NCBI GenBank assembly: GCA_018257865.1
Contig: JAEUBA010000047.1
Coordinates: 182,722 to 246,721 of the forward strand
Origin: Stereocaulon alpinum
Lineage: Eukaryota; Ascomycota; Lecanoromycetes; Lecanorales; Stereocaulaceae
DNA length: 64,000 nt
Direction of reading: 5' to 3'
The notes under the pieces are model-generated. The model saw only the letters and a list, made by a program, of their open reading frames with translations, had not been told where the DNA came from and ran no database searches. Below are positions 33,161-45,143 of this stretch, in pieces (positions within the stretch are counted from its first letter, which is position 1; every line of letters begins with the position of its first letter). The position numbers were made by a program, and so were the translations under genes.

Positions 33161-35218
33161 CTCTAAGTATGGTAGAAAACAGGATGAGTATGAATGCTAT
33201 CGATGACCACAGAACACCAGAGAGTTCGTAATCAGGGTCTGAAGCTTTTGTATCCGGAGCTGAGGTCTCCGGACAAAGCATAATGGAACGAGTCGGGTCT
33301 TGGAGTGCGTAATGCATCGTATGCCAGATTCTGAGAGCAACAGGAATGGCTCTTATGCGCGCGATTTGCTCAAGTAGACTTGCAAGGACTCTAATGTTAG
33401 CACGAATAGCGTGGAGAGACAGAGGGCAATGGCATCGACGTGAAGTAATTTAGAAGACACAGCCTAAGTCACGAGAGCCTTACGCCCATACAAAGCCCAG
33501 ACATGTCTGCACCCCACTAGCGTTGCAGTGTTCTACACATTGCATCTCCTTGGCCATCATGTCAATAATTCGTAATCGTGACTCATCTCTTCTTCAATAA
33601 CACTGTGACTTCTGTTCCAAGAGCTGTTTGAAACGGGCCATGTGCTCCAACGATATGTTTGACTCTTCCATCTCTTAGTCCTGAAGGTAGTTGTGCAAGG
33701 TCAATGATTTCGACCGTAACCTTACAGGCTGTGGATACGTGGGCAACATAACGAGGTCTCACTTGCATAGCAAGCCTGAGGAGACTATCACTGTATAACA
33801 CCGGCGTGCTTCTCGCTGTCCCCTTGGTCCCGACTCACAGCGAGTATTTATCCTTGAGCAGCATGCTATCACTTAACATAGAAGTTATAAAGCCGAGATG
33901 GAGAGGCGTACGAAGGGTCGTGCAACACTCGTCTGCTTCATGCCACCGTACATGAAGGTCAGTATGGTTGGTCTTTGAGAAAGAGAGCGACTAGGGGGCA
34001 CATCACTGGCGGCGTTAAGTTCTTGGCGCCTCGCGCTAAAACGGCTGGCGCGATTCAGTAAAGGGTTCCTTGATACATATCAATACGCATCTTAGAATAG
34101 TGCAACTCCGACGTCTTGCCCAAGACGAGCGTATACATCGGCTTCATCGGGTCCTACCTATTGGAATGAGTCACAATGGCTCTGACCACCCAGCGACGAT
34201 CCCAACAGCAGCGAGGATTCGAAACGCAAATCCCAATCACTTCGAAGCGACCTCAAGACGATACATGGGAACCTACGACTTACGGATCAACGGAAGGGAA
34301 TGTGACAGGCAGAGAACTCCCTGAAGACCTCAACAAAACATATACTCGGGGACGTCAGAGGGTCTCAGACATTCCTAGGACGTCATGTCCGAGAAGGATG
34401 AGTGGAAGAGGGCAAAGAAGGTTGTTCAAGACGAGGTTCTCACGCACATTGCAGAGGGCATGCCAGGGTTTGCGGTCTTATCATATCCACCTAATAGCAA
34501 GCATTCTGGGTATTGCGTGCAGGGTCTATGTTCCTTGATCTACTTCTCTGCTCGGGAGAAGCGGTCACTCCAGGTATCCAAGGCTTCAATCACCAACACT
34601 AGCCCCAATGCCGGCAATCATATAGCATCCTCAGAAGAAGGGGAAGAAAGAATACCACATGAAGAGCAGGGAGCCAGCATAGCACCGAAGCCCAGTCTAT
34701 AGGTAGACATTCTCTGGCCACTTTCAGCACCAGACGTACGCATATAGGGCGAGACTTCGGTAGCAGGACTCAGATTGGATTTCTCAGTGAAACATATCGA
34801 GGAGGAGATCAACCAGAGGTCGGATCAGTGGAGAGTTAGCAAGATAATGAAGGCGATGCACCTGGAGTCATATAAGAGCTACACGAGTTAGGAGGGGCCT
34901 ACAATGAACAGTATGGACCCATAATGAGACCACAGGCGGTTGTGGAAATACCTGCACGGTAGTTCACCGCCAGTATCCTTGACCAGGCAATTATTGTCAA
35001 TCAAAACGTTTCCACGCAATTCTAATAAGTGTAGTTTTGCTGTCAGCATTCCTCTTTCTCACGCCCCAAAGAAAGCCGATATTTCCAGCGAGGACCCTTT
35101 CTTTTCGGTTTCCCACATCATACCTAAGCTACTCTATGCTATGAATCCCGCCTTCAAGGAGGAGTTACCTGCAAGACCTTGATCGCCCGAAGCTATAGAC
35201 AAATGGAATCTCCTCCGT
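33161..35218. other. Mostly non-coding; one weak frame at 34385-34702
   Basis: About 2 kb with no firm gene. The plus-strand frame 34385-34702 reads MSEKDEWKRAKKVVQDEVL then HIAEGMPGFAVLSYPPNSKH, which looks like protein, and may join an upstream frame starting near 34176. I could not find a phase-matched junction. The minus-strand frame 33583-33801 has no family features. Confidence 0.35.
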
Positions 35219-35452
35219 TCACCTGACAAAAGCTACATTAGTTTCTTCCGATGCTCGAGATTGAAGAAGCAGCGTCTCACCTAGACCTTGTGAATACCCT
35301 GACTGCCCCTTCCTTACACAGAGCGCGAAGATCGCGTTCGTCTCCTGCCAAAGCTGATACCACGAAATCTTGTCGTTTCTCCCCTCCGATGTGATTTCTA
35401 ACACGCATCCAAAGTTGTCTATATCAACACACCTTAGCATTAGCAAATCCAC
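35219..35452 (-). pseudogene. Small secreted family, copy 2, partial
   Basis: This frame carries only the second half of the family domain: CVDIDNFGCVLEITSEG, ISWYQLWQETNAIFALCV, then RKGQSGYSQGLGETLLLQ. It matches the C...W..L...C...GG pattern of the neighbouring copy. The first half and any signal peptide are missing, and it begins a few bases past the stop of the next gene upstream on the same strand. It is probably a truncated tandem duplicate. Confidence 0.45.
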
Positions 35453-35459
35453 GAGCTGA

Positions 35460-36341
35460 TTAGGCTGTTCGAGACGTCTTACGCGTTCTTATCTGATGAG
35501 GTGTGATGTCTTCCGCTGCTGGATCATCTTGTGGTCCAAAAGTCGTTTGCTGTTGTGATACCGGCATACTCTCTAGGATCCGCCCACAATGCGACTGCAT
35601 ATCATGTGGAAACGTTCCTGGTCCGTTGCATTGGGCTCTGGGCTGGTATTCTGTCATGATCAGGTCGAGGTTGTTGTCACCGCCTAACAGGTATTGGCCG
35701 ATCATGTTAACAAAGAGACAAGACACATATTTAGAACTTGGGATGCTAGTGTTTCGCGACGCTAGATACTGGGCGATACATACCGGGACTCCTTGCACTT
35801 CCTCCTTGTGCGATTTGTTGTCCCGATGTGCAATCGTCAGCCAAAGTTCCAGCAGCGTTCCGTAATTCTGAAAGCGTTGTATAAGATATCTCTTTGCCCG
35901 GTTTGAGGCTCAATTGGAAGTAGCACCGTGCCTGAACTACTACCTCCATTAGCTTCACCGTTCCACGCCGCGTGGAAATGCCAACATACGCCCCATTATC
36001 ATCAAAGGAAGAGCATACGCTTCTTCTGGAGCGCCTCGATGCCGCAGTACCCACGCACGCTCAGCCGTGGATGGGTAGATGAAGCGCCATGCCGATTGGC
36101 AGTCAAGAGCTGTTGAGATGAAGCCGTAGCGTTGCCAGGAACATTCGATGCCGAATCTGGCACCAATAGATGTTTCGATGGGCCTACTGGACTGGTTGAG
36201 CGGGAATAGTGAGTCCACAGTATGAGAATTTTGAGTGACAATGGTGGTCTGGTTTGGGTTTAGTTGTAGAACCTCGTCTGCGCTAGCCAGAATGAGCGCC
36301 TGGGCAAGAAGGATAAACATCATCATCTTCTTGTACACCAT
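35460..36341 (-). CDS. Small Cys-containing secreted protein, copy 3, three exons
   Basis: Exon 1 36341-35990, intron 35989-35940 (GTATGT donor, GCTAATG branch), exon 2 35939-35784, intron 35783-35684 (GTATGT, GTTAACATG, CTGTTAG), exon 3 35683-35460; 732 nt, 243 residues, phases match. MVYKKMMMFILLAQALILAS is a clear signal peptide with likely cleavage after SADE-type residues. An upstream in-frame ATG at 36362 would add seven residues. The mature chain has FGIECSW, ALDCQSAWRFIYPS, QARCYFQLSLKPG, GTLADDCTSGQQIAQGG, QCNGPG and SHCGRILESMP, the standard layout of an uncharacterised fungal secreted family. Disulfides are likely. Function unknown. Confidence 0.75.
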
Positions 36342-36362
36342 TATTTGAGAAACTTGATGCAT

Positions 36363-38420
36363 GTCTTTAGTTCTGTCGATTTTACTTGAGGATGTGTTCG
36401 TCTTAGTCGCGTATGCTCCGCGTCTGAGGTTTCGAAATGGGCTAAGCGACTGGACGCAGATCTATCGCCAGTGAGGGACGATTTGGAAAGCAGCGCAAAA
36501 CGCGAACGTTCTCAAATCCGCTGACACGCCTTCAAGCCAATGGTTACTCAGCTTCTAGGGAACACGTTCAGCAAGTCATTAAATCTGACACAGATGAACA
36601 TTTGCAGACTTTGTACCTTCCAAGCATCTGAACGAAACCACGAACCTTCTATTCTCAGCCACAGGAAGACTATCATTAGCCACCCATGTAATCCTCACTA
36701 CCGCTGCCTTCGAAGGACACTTGCGGTAGGACATACGTCACTGATATAAGGGAACTAAGACTCGCTGTGATCGTACAGACATCAGCTCCTGGGTTACCTT
36801 TGGCGTCAAAGCCGAGGACATAGGTTAGGTGAGTATCAGCGGTGGTGTCGCAAGTTGAGAGACAGATAGGGCACGTTCAGCGCGGGGCTGCTGAAATCAT
36901 TGTCGCTGCAAGTACTATGAATACCTATCTTGTCAAGGTTCGTAGGAGATTTGACTGACAAGCGATAAGATTCGCCATTGATATTGGGCTGGATGAGCAT
37001 TATATAAACAGCGTGGCAGTTTTGGTAGATGTATATTCAGTGGAGTTAGGATTGTTGACAATGCATATAGGAAACAGGTAGCAGCTTGATAATCCCATGG
37101 TGGAGCTTGAAGATATAAGAGGCATGAGGCGAGCGCTATTGTACGCTGCAATCACAAATAGAGGGCAATGGGAGGACCATACTATGAGGTCATAATGCCG
37201 AAGAGAACCTGCCAGATAGTGGTTGTATGATGCATCTCCTCTCTTCGGTGACATTGAAGCAAATACTGCGATTGCATGAACAACGGTGAAGAGCTTACGT
37301 CGACGCAAGTAGATTGTTTGCTCTTAAACTTGGAAATATCGAGGGCTCTGAATCTGCAAGCATTAAACACGAACAAGTTCTGCACTCAAGTACCTCAAAT
37401 GAATAAGAGTATTGTACAGCCGTTGTCAGCCCGGCGTGCTCGGTAGTGTTCAGCTCTGCTCGTGCAAGCCTCACGGCGATTGAGACAACCACACAATCCA
37501 GACCGCCGTTGAAATTCCACACCATGTGAGTCAGCCGCGTAATGCGCCAAGCCACAAGCTAGAACAACAGATTAGACGCCGCAGTAAGGCCTGTTGTCGA
37601 TAGCTCTTTATTTGGGATGCTGAAAATAGTGCCAAGACGCCACAGTTACTGGCTACTTGGCATTCTATTTCTTCCACTGCTGTCAACAACCATTGCTCAT
37701 CTGAGGAAAGAGATCCATCGCAAGACATGGTGTGAGCATGAGCTAGCTAGAAGACTATGAAATAGTATCATGAATGCAACGCGACGATCGAAGATGCTTC
37801 GATCCTGGTGGATCGATTGCAATGAATATTCAATCGTATATGACATTCCTCTTCATGGACGAGAATTACCAACATGACAGGTTATGAGCTGATCGTAGTA
37901 CAGCATCCAGGTCTTGCGAGTGGAGATTTCCCCACATGAATCAAGTGAGCCCGGTTAGCGATATCGCTGGAATCCAAATGTGGGCCTTTGAGAACAACAT
38001 CCGTGGGTGTTTCCTCAGATGTCAACAGGCTGGTCGGTTAGCAGCATTCAATCATTATATCCGGCTTGGGCCATTAGGGTAGGTACGCTACAGCCATTCC
38101 AGGACATTGACTCTCTGGGCCGTCGCTTCCCATGATCTGATTCTCGGACTCTCGATGACACGATCTGGAACTGGGAAGGTCACACTCCAAGGCATTCGAC
38201 TGCTCATTCATGCTTGGAGCACAGAGTTCAATATGTACAGAACGATTATGAGGCAGACCTGCACCGACTTGTGGCTCGGTTCGCAGAGCCTCCTACTCAG
38301 CCACATCACGGGCGTCCGTGACGGGCAAGACACTTACTCAGCCCCAGACAACAACTCATAAGGCAATGATACATGATCCAGGTTGAGTTGATGGGAAAAT
38401 ACTCGAATCTCTCCTCAAGC
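36363..38420. other. Intergenic with weak coding remnants
   Basis: No supportable intact gene. On the minus strand, frames at 37728-37531 (SLSSDEQWLLTAVEEIEC) and 37555-37295 (THMVWNFNGGLDCVVVSIAV) could be two pieces of a decayed gene. On the plus strand, 38144-38300 reads TIWNWEGHTPRHSTAHSC then YVQNDYEADLHRLVARFAEP with a stop a few codons upstream, another possible remnant. Confidence 0.3.
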
Positions 38421-38466
38421 ACGAGTGATTGATGGTGCTCTTATCCGATGCTTCAATGAATGCGTG

Positions 38467-40130
38467 ATGGCTACCTTTGGATATTCCGTCGGCGATGCCT
38501 TCACAGCCATTGCTGTCATCTCCAGAATCATCCAGACACTAAACGACACTCGAAAATCACATTCGGAATACCAAAACCTTGTCAGTGATCTCGAGGATCT
38601 CAAGCTTGTCTTTGAAGAAATAGAGAGTTACTCTACGACAACAGACATCGGTACCACTGCAACAGAACACAGTCACAAGAACGCTGTCAAAGGATTAGCT
38701 TCGAAGTACAAGGCTAACCTGCTCAGCCTTCTGGATAAAATTCAGAAGTTTGACCGGTCCCTTGGTGCAAAGGCTACGACCGGTAAGCTCAAGGGTCAGC
38801 AACGGAAGCTGCAATGGGCCTTTTTCGTTAAGGATGAAGTACCGTCGTGGCGTGGTCAGATCGCTGTGATGATTGCAACGTTGCACATCCTCATGAATAT
38901 GCAAGCAAGGTTAGAAGTTGTATTGCCAACATGATTTCTATGATCATTATTGACAAGGTAGTAGCTCAGCGACAACGCAGCAAGCAACGACACTTGGTAC
39001 TGCTGCCAAGAACATTGAAGCCATTCCGGGACTTCTTGAAGCAGGTCAGCACCAGATCTCGGCCGAAATCGTCGAATGTCGAAAGGCCCTCGAAGTGTAC
39101 TCAGGAAACATCAGGCAAACCTCACAAGGAGCATATCTTGGGCTTGACCGCGTGCTCAATACCCTGAATTGGTTTAGCCAGCGTATCGACAGTATCGCCA
39201 ACTTGTGCGAAAGTACCTCGACAAAGCTCGACTTCTGCAAAGTCCAGGTTGAGAGAGCTACATTGCTGTCTCCATCGAACGCGTCGGCTTCGGGGATGGC
39301 GGAAAGGGCCGCTAATGAGGTTGTGGCACGAATGTGTCAGGAGTATGTACTCTATAATTTTGGTACTCATGTCTGTACTCATTTCAATGCTGCAGATATG
39401 GTTTTGTCAACTCACAGATGCTCAATTTCGTCAAGACCGCATTGTTGGTTTCACGTCTTCGCCTCGCACTTCTTACGTTGACAGGGTCTATAGTGAAAAC
39501 AACATTGAGACGTACCGGATTTCAAGACGAGAATTGGACGAGAGAGAAAGCCAATCTATAGGACGAGAACCTTCGATGCTACTGGATGATAACATTCATC
39601 TTGTCGATGCTCTTGGCAGGTCGCACAGCCTACCTTATCAATGCTTCAAACATTGGCCGGTGTGTGAGCCATCTCAATCCCGGTTTTCAGTAGAGAATTT
39701 ATAGGCTTTACAGGTATTGCAGGCATATCTGCAGTGCCGATTTGCTGATGTTCCTGGAGAACGACATGTGCTCAACCAGTACTACGACATTCTGCCACAG
39801 CGGCAATTGGGCAGGGCTATAGGTCCAGAGGAATGGCAGTTTTATGCGTTCCCCAAGTGTCGCTTTGTCATGTCAATGAGAGTGTTGGTCCTCCTGCAAT
39901 GGGACGGCCAAGCCTGTCCTCGACCGCGGTGCAACTTCAGCCCAGCAGCGGTGGTACTTGATACAGCGTGGGTCTCGTGGTATGTCTACCTGAAACAATC
40001 ATTCTTCACGTGTTGCACATTACTTTGCGGTATACTGACTTCGGAAGTCACAAGTGCGGACTCAAATACCGACCGTGGACGGCGTCACGTACAAACAGTG
40101 GCTCTGCAAGAGACCCACAGGTGCTCATAA
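38467..40130 (+). CDS. Fungal ubiquitin-like-domain family protein with STAND-type N-terminus
   Basis: Exons 38467-38909, 38965-39362, 39418-39659 and 39714-40130 give 1500 nt, 499 residues, phases consistent; introns are 54-55 bp. The start MATFGYSVGDAFTAIAVI is the typical entry of a helical N-terminal domain found in fungal STAND/ankyrin and orphan proteins. It is followed by helices rich in QNLVSDLEDLKLVFEEIESY and by KNIEAIPGLLEAGQHQI. The C-terminal half has NIHLVDALGRSHSLPYQCFK, then LQAYLQCRFADVPGERHVL and FYAFPKCRFVMSMRV-CPRPRC, the block usually annotated as ubiquitin-like. The last exon end is uncertain: a further frame to 40399 (VDSTEEIRNRIRQALHKVYE) may belong through another intron. 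The upstream ATG at 38425 is less likely. Confidence 0.65.
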
Positions 40131-40399
40131 GAAAGTCAGAGATCTTCTACAAGGTAGACTCTACTGAAGAGATACGTAACAGAATCAGGCAAGCACTCCA
40201 TAAAGTCTACGAGCAAGAAAAGCAAGAACTTGAGTTTTTCAAGATGATTGATATGGACGCAAAAATAACGAACGTTTATGCGCACAAGGATAGAGGTCGA
40301 TTATGTGCGTTCCTCGTAGATCCGTATGGATCCGGCTCTATACATAGAAGGAAGATACGGGAGATAAAAATAGGATGGAAACGGGATGGACCTATTTGA

Positions 40400-41459
40400 G
40401 GGGTGTGTGGATTGACGATTAGAAATGGATCTGGATGTTGAAGAGAAGTGGAGTGGAGCACGTAGGCATTGTATTGTGAATTTATATAGAGGATTTCATC
40501 ATGATACTTGATATTTTCAACGATATGGAGGCGAAGTACTAGCGCATACTACTCTATAACCATATTACACGCATCGCATTATCTATCTAGTCGCGGTGAT
40601 CTTGCAGTGAGACGAGACGAGAAAGTATAGTATAGTAGGTAAGATATTAGTAATTAACACCGTAACCGCGCCCTTACCTAAACCATATCAACTATCAATA
40701 TCAACATCAACATCAACGGCATCGCCATCATTCCCATCTACCTCATCCACCTGGCACAGTCCACGTATCCCACTCATTCACAAAAATATCTCTCTATATC
40801 AATACCTACCACCCCCCTAGCTATCTTCCCTTCTCGTTCCCTCCCCTATCTCCAGCACGGCACGGCACCCTATACACAACAGGCGGGTCAATAGCTCTTA
40901 TCAGTACGAGTAATGGAATAAGGGAAGCAGTCTGCGTAGAAGCGGAAGGCAAGAGTGAGACTGGGATGGGATGGAGAGAGAAGGTATAGTACGTTACGTG
41001 GTCATGATAATCGCGTGCTGGATCATATCTATTAGATGTTGGAAGTAAGAGCGGTATCAGCGTTAACTTCATCCTCTCTATGCACCGCTTGCTAGGGTGG
41101 TACGTCCTATGTATTCTTGGTCCTGTGTATAGGTATGTATCTATGGATGGAGCCGTCTGCGTAGGAGCGAAAGTCGAGAATGGGATGGGACGGATGACGG
41201 GGAGGGATAGATGGGATGGGGATAGGTGTTTGTTAGTAGGGAGTGGTGTGTAGGATAGCTACGCTTGCCATGTTGTGTTGTAGGATCATCTATTTCTTAA
41301 GTAGAAACACAAGGAGAATAACAACCACGCTTCAACTCTACGCATAAAGGTATAAGCTGACACTATTCAACCGCGCTAACCTAGGATGTATAGTGTAGAC
41401 CATATAAAGAAAGAAATCTAATCGCCAATGCTATGGATAGCCCCGCACCACCACGATTA
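40400..41459. other. Intergenic, no gene seen
   Basis: Simple and purine/pyrimidine-skewed sequence, including ATCAACATCAACATCAAC-type repeats near 40690-40715. No coding signature is seen. It separates the plus-strand gene from the 3' end of the minus-strand MFS gene. Confidence 0.5.
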
Positions 41460-43785
41460 TTATAATTTCATTTGAAACCTCGGACTCGTCCTAATTCTCT
41501 CGCCATGAATATAGAATATGAATGGAATCGGACACATAGCGAGCGCAATGAATGCTAGCAACGAGTTCCCCCATCCAAGACCGAGCGTCATATACATCGT
41601 TCGTCCGGCCAGGGGGAGAAGGGCACCGACTAGGGAGCGGAGGACGGTGTTGGCTGCGAGGGCGGAGGCGGCGTAGATTGTGAAGGCGTCGACGAGGTAG
41701 AGTTGGATTGGCATCTGAGGCATTTGTTAGCGTGGTGTGAAGTTGTTGTGGGAAGAGTGGCTTACAAAGGTTGCGAGGAGGCCGAGTCCGACTGCGTTGT
41801 GTTAGTAGGTTTGGTGGGTTGGGTAATGGGAGGTACTTACCAAAGCCTGTGCCAATGATGGGTACGAGCCAATGGACGTGCTTCTCTGCTGCCCAGCCGT
41901 ACATGAATACTGCAGCATGTTAACATGATATAAGTATAATTTCTGGTCACCCAAACCTACGGCCGATTGGTAGCAGGAACGATCCAGGTATCATCAGAGG
42001 AAGCCGGTACTCCGGTTTCATTGCGCCGCCCTTGGACAAGTACTTCATTAACCGATCACTTCCTGCTCCGAATATGATAACACCAAACAGCGATCCAACA
42101 CCAATGCCAAGGAACGTCAATCCCACTGAGCCTTGCGAGAACCCGTATGAGCCCTCGTACACCGTGGTGAGGGTGGTGAAAAGCAGGTAGAGATATCCGT
42201 AAACGACAGCCATGTAAGTCGAAAGTGCTAGAACGACTGGAGATAACACGAGCATCTTCATTGGTCGAATAATAGAGAGCCGCCATAGTTCTACTGGTGC
42301 AATATTGGATGCCAGTTTAGACTTGAGATTTGTATTGCCCGTCTCTTTTCGTAGCTTCTCGACCTTGCGTTCAAGAAGGATTGGCGCGTAGGTTTCGCGG
42401 ATGAGGAAGAAGGCGGCGACAGTGATGGCACCAGCCTGGAAAGTCAGCAAGGATTCAGAAGAGGTTCGGATTGTACTTACAGCGATAGTGATCACCCAGA
42501 ATACCCATCGCCATCCTTTCGCTTGCGACAAGTATCCTCCAGCCACAGGCCCAATAACAGGACCCATCAAGGGTCCAAGTGCCCATATAGCCATCACACC
42601 GCCACGCTTCTCCTGGATTATCATATCCGCAATAGTCCCACCGCCGATAGTCAAGGGGCAAGATCCGAATGTGCCTTCGAGGAAACGGAACCCGATGAGC
42701 ATGTTGAGGTTGGAGCTGACAGCACAAGCGATGGTGAAAACGACAAAGAGGACGTTGCAGACATGGTAAACGGGGAGACGGCCGTAGATTTCGGAAATAG
42801 GAGCGATGACTAGAGGTCCGAATGCGTAGCCGAGAACGTAGACTGAGACGACGAAGCTGGCGAGCGTGACATTTGACGATTTGAATTCTATCATGGCCTG
42901 TGGGACACCTGGAGCAAACATGGAAGATGCGAGAGGTCTAGAAACTCAGTCAGTGAGCGACAATCATAAAGTACAACAGGTAGACTTACGTAAGGAATGT
43001 GACGACGGAGATAACAGCAACATTGCCCCATTTGAGGCTTGAAGACCAATTCATAGGGTTTGCAGGATCGTCGGGTCCATCCCAATCGACAATATTCGGA
43101 TCCACTTGTGTCTGCGCTGTGTCTGGTTTTCTCTTGGATGACGAGTAGCTGCGATCGCCAGCTTCGAGATCAAGTTCCGCCGTCCCCTTCTCAAGCTCTG
43201 AGCTGGACTTTGGCAGTGTTTCTGGGGTTGAGGATATGGTAGGCGCTTCTGGTGTTGTAGATAGGGCTTTTACAGGCTCCGATGAGTGTACTGTCGGAGG
43301 AGAGAGGTTTTGTATGGGTGCAGAGGTTGATGTATCGGTAGGCTGTATTTCCGGAGTGGCATGATGTTTGGTGGGTGTATTGAGGTTCTGTGAGCCAGCC
43401 GACGTGGGAACTTCCAACGATGAGTTCAACCCTGACACCGCATCTCCATTGGAGGCAGGCGCCCATTGAGCGACTGTTGATGGCGCCAGGCCGTTCGATG
43501 GAGCTTCATGTGTTGTAGAAGTGCGTCGATCATTGGCATTAAGGGTCGCTAATAAGATGCGGTCAGAACGTGCTAAAGGACCTTCTTGGGGCGTTGCCGG
43601 CGCCGTTGCGTAGGACGAGATTGATGGTGTCTCGTGGGCGGGTGTGGTATGTGCTCCTCTGACTCCCCATGAAGTTTGATCTGCGGTAGGTATGTCTGCA
43701 TCGTGCCCTTCGAGTACAGCCAAATGTTGCCTCGTCTGCTCTGGGGTTCGTGGATGGTTGGGGGACAAGGCATCGGCCAGAGCTT
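41460..43785 (-). CDS. DHA1-type MFS multidrug transporter, multi-exon
   Basis: Coding exons on the minus strand: 43785-42990, 42937-42481, 42435-41961, 41909-41841, 41791-41766 and 41714-41460, with introns of 45-52 bp, GTAAGT-type donors and matching phases. The order of motifs is DGPDDPANPMNW, FLTPLASSMFAPGVPQAM, YVLGYAFGPLVIAPISEIYG (motif A region), GFRFLEGTFGSCPLTIGGG, MGPVIGPVAGGYLSQAKGWR, ETYAPILLERK, then six C-terminal helices to YIHGERIRTS. This is an intact 12-TM plasma-membrane drug:H+ antiporter of the fungal FLU1/TPO-like group. The cytosolic N-terminus is unusually long (about 235 Ser/Thr/Pro-rich residues). The in-frame ATG is not in the first exon listed, so a 5' exon lies upstream. 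An acceptor ACACAG at 43786 with a CACTAAC branch site supports this. Confidence 0.85.
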
Positions 43786-43807
43786 CTGTGTCTTGAGGTC
43801 ATTGTTA

Positions 43808-43872
43808 GTGATGGTGATGGTGCTGGTGCTGGTGCTGATGCTGGTGCTGATGCTGGTGCTGATGCTGGTGCT
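43808..43872 (+). repeat. 12-bp minisatellite (GGTGCTGATGCT)n
   Basis: GGTGCT and GATGCT hexamers alternate over about 65 bp. They lie just 5' of the first recognised coding exon of the MFS gene, in what looks like its first intron, so length changes would probably not alter the protein. Confidence 0.8.
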
Positions 43873-44203
43873 CCAGTGACAAGTTGGTAGAGGTAAACAC
43901 CAATGTCAGTAAGCTAGTAGTGCAGATGGGGAGACCAACTCATGATGACCCTAGGGTTCGAGGCTCAAGCCCGTGGAAATTGCCGGCGCTAAGACAAGCT
44001 CAATGCTTCATACCACGGTTCGATCTGTGCTAAGCACGTTCAACGTTCATTAGACTGTCAGAGTCAAATGAAGTGCCCGTGCTTATGCTTCAATGACATG
44101 TGCATTGGCGCAAGTAATTTAAATGTCAGTGCCACGCGATTCAATAACTAACGGACGTGTTGTATTGATTGTAACGTAAGGTATGATCTTGCGACTTCGG
44201 TAG

Positions 44204-44245
44204 AACTAGAACTAGAACTAGAACTGCCTAGTTCTAGTTCTAGTT
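44204..44245. repeat. Perfect 18-bp inverted repeat of GAACTA units
   Basis: AACTAGAACTAGAACTAG at 44204-44221 is followed by AACTGC and by its exact reverse complement at 44228-44245. It can form a strong hairpin or cruciform. It lies several hundred bases 5' of the minus-strand MFS gene. Confidence 0.95.
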
Positions 44246-45143
44246 TGCTGCATGTTCTAACTTTTTACACCTTGCTCGGATTAATTGATTCATCCCGATA
44301 TCGGATTTATCGGCTTCCGCTGCATGATGCATAACTTATGCACATCCCTTTGTCTAAGGTACCTCACCTTACTTCTTTCCCATTCCCCTTGCAACACGTC
44401 GCCCTGCATCAGCCAAGACGAGCACCTAACTGCGCAGTTCAATGCTTAACGTGCGATCGTCCTCATGAAGAGGCAGGTACAATCTAGTAACACCTTCGCG
44501 TATACTTGCCTCATTTCCGGTAGATCTCAGTATGCTACGCAGTTGAGACGGAGATGGACAATGAGTCGGACAGACTGAGCTCTGATACCATGTCAGAGGG
44601 TGCTTGTGATGCAGGTAGGGCTGAAACTCGCAAGAAGCATCCTTAGGCGTCGGTGGAAAGCGTCAGTCTCTTTCACCTCTGCATGCTTTGTCCAATTACC
44701 GTATTGATACACCATCCGCGAATTCGTAATTTCTCCATGCTCGTACCCATTCCCTTTTGTCGAGGAGTATTTGTTCACGAACATCTACCACCTTGTCCCA
44801 CCTATTGCCATGACAAAGCAAAAAAACGCAACTCGTGCTATGGTTGGCAAGACGGTGTCACCAACAAAGCCAATAAGCTATGATCCAAGTTCTTTGTTCC
44901 ATGACATAAAACAACTCACAATTGGAAGCGTTGGACACCCAAGCGGCCTACTACCACCAAAGCACGGGAACTGACACAACATAGCGGCCCATCGAACCCC
45001 TAAAGACTCGACCGTCACAGCCAGAATCCAAAGCAATCTTTGGCTATCTTGGACTGCAACACTAGTCGCAAGTCTGATCTGCAGTTGTGATACATTCGTA
45101 CAAATTCACCAAACGTAGTCCTCCTCACTCTTCATCGTCAAAC

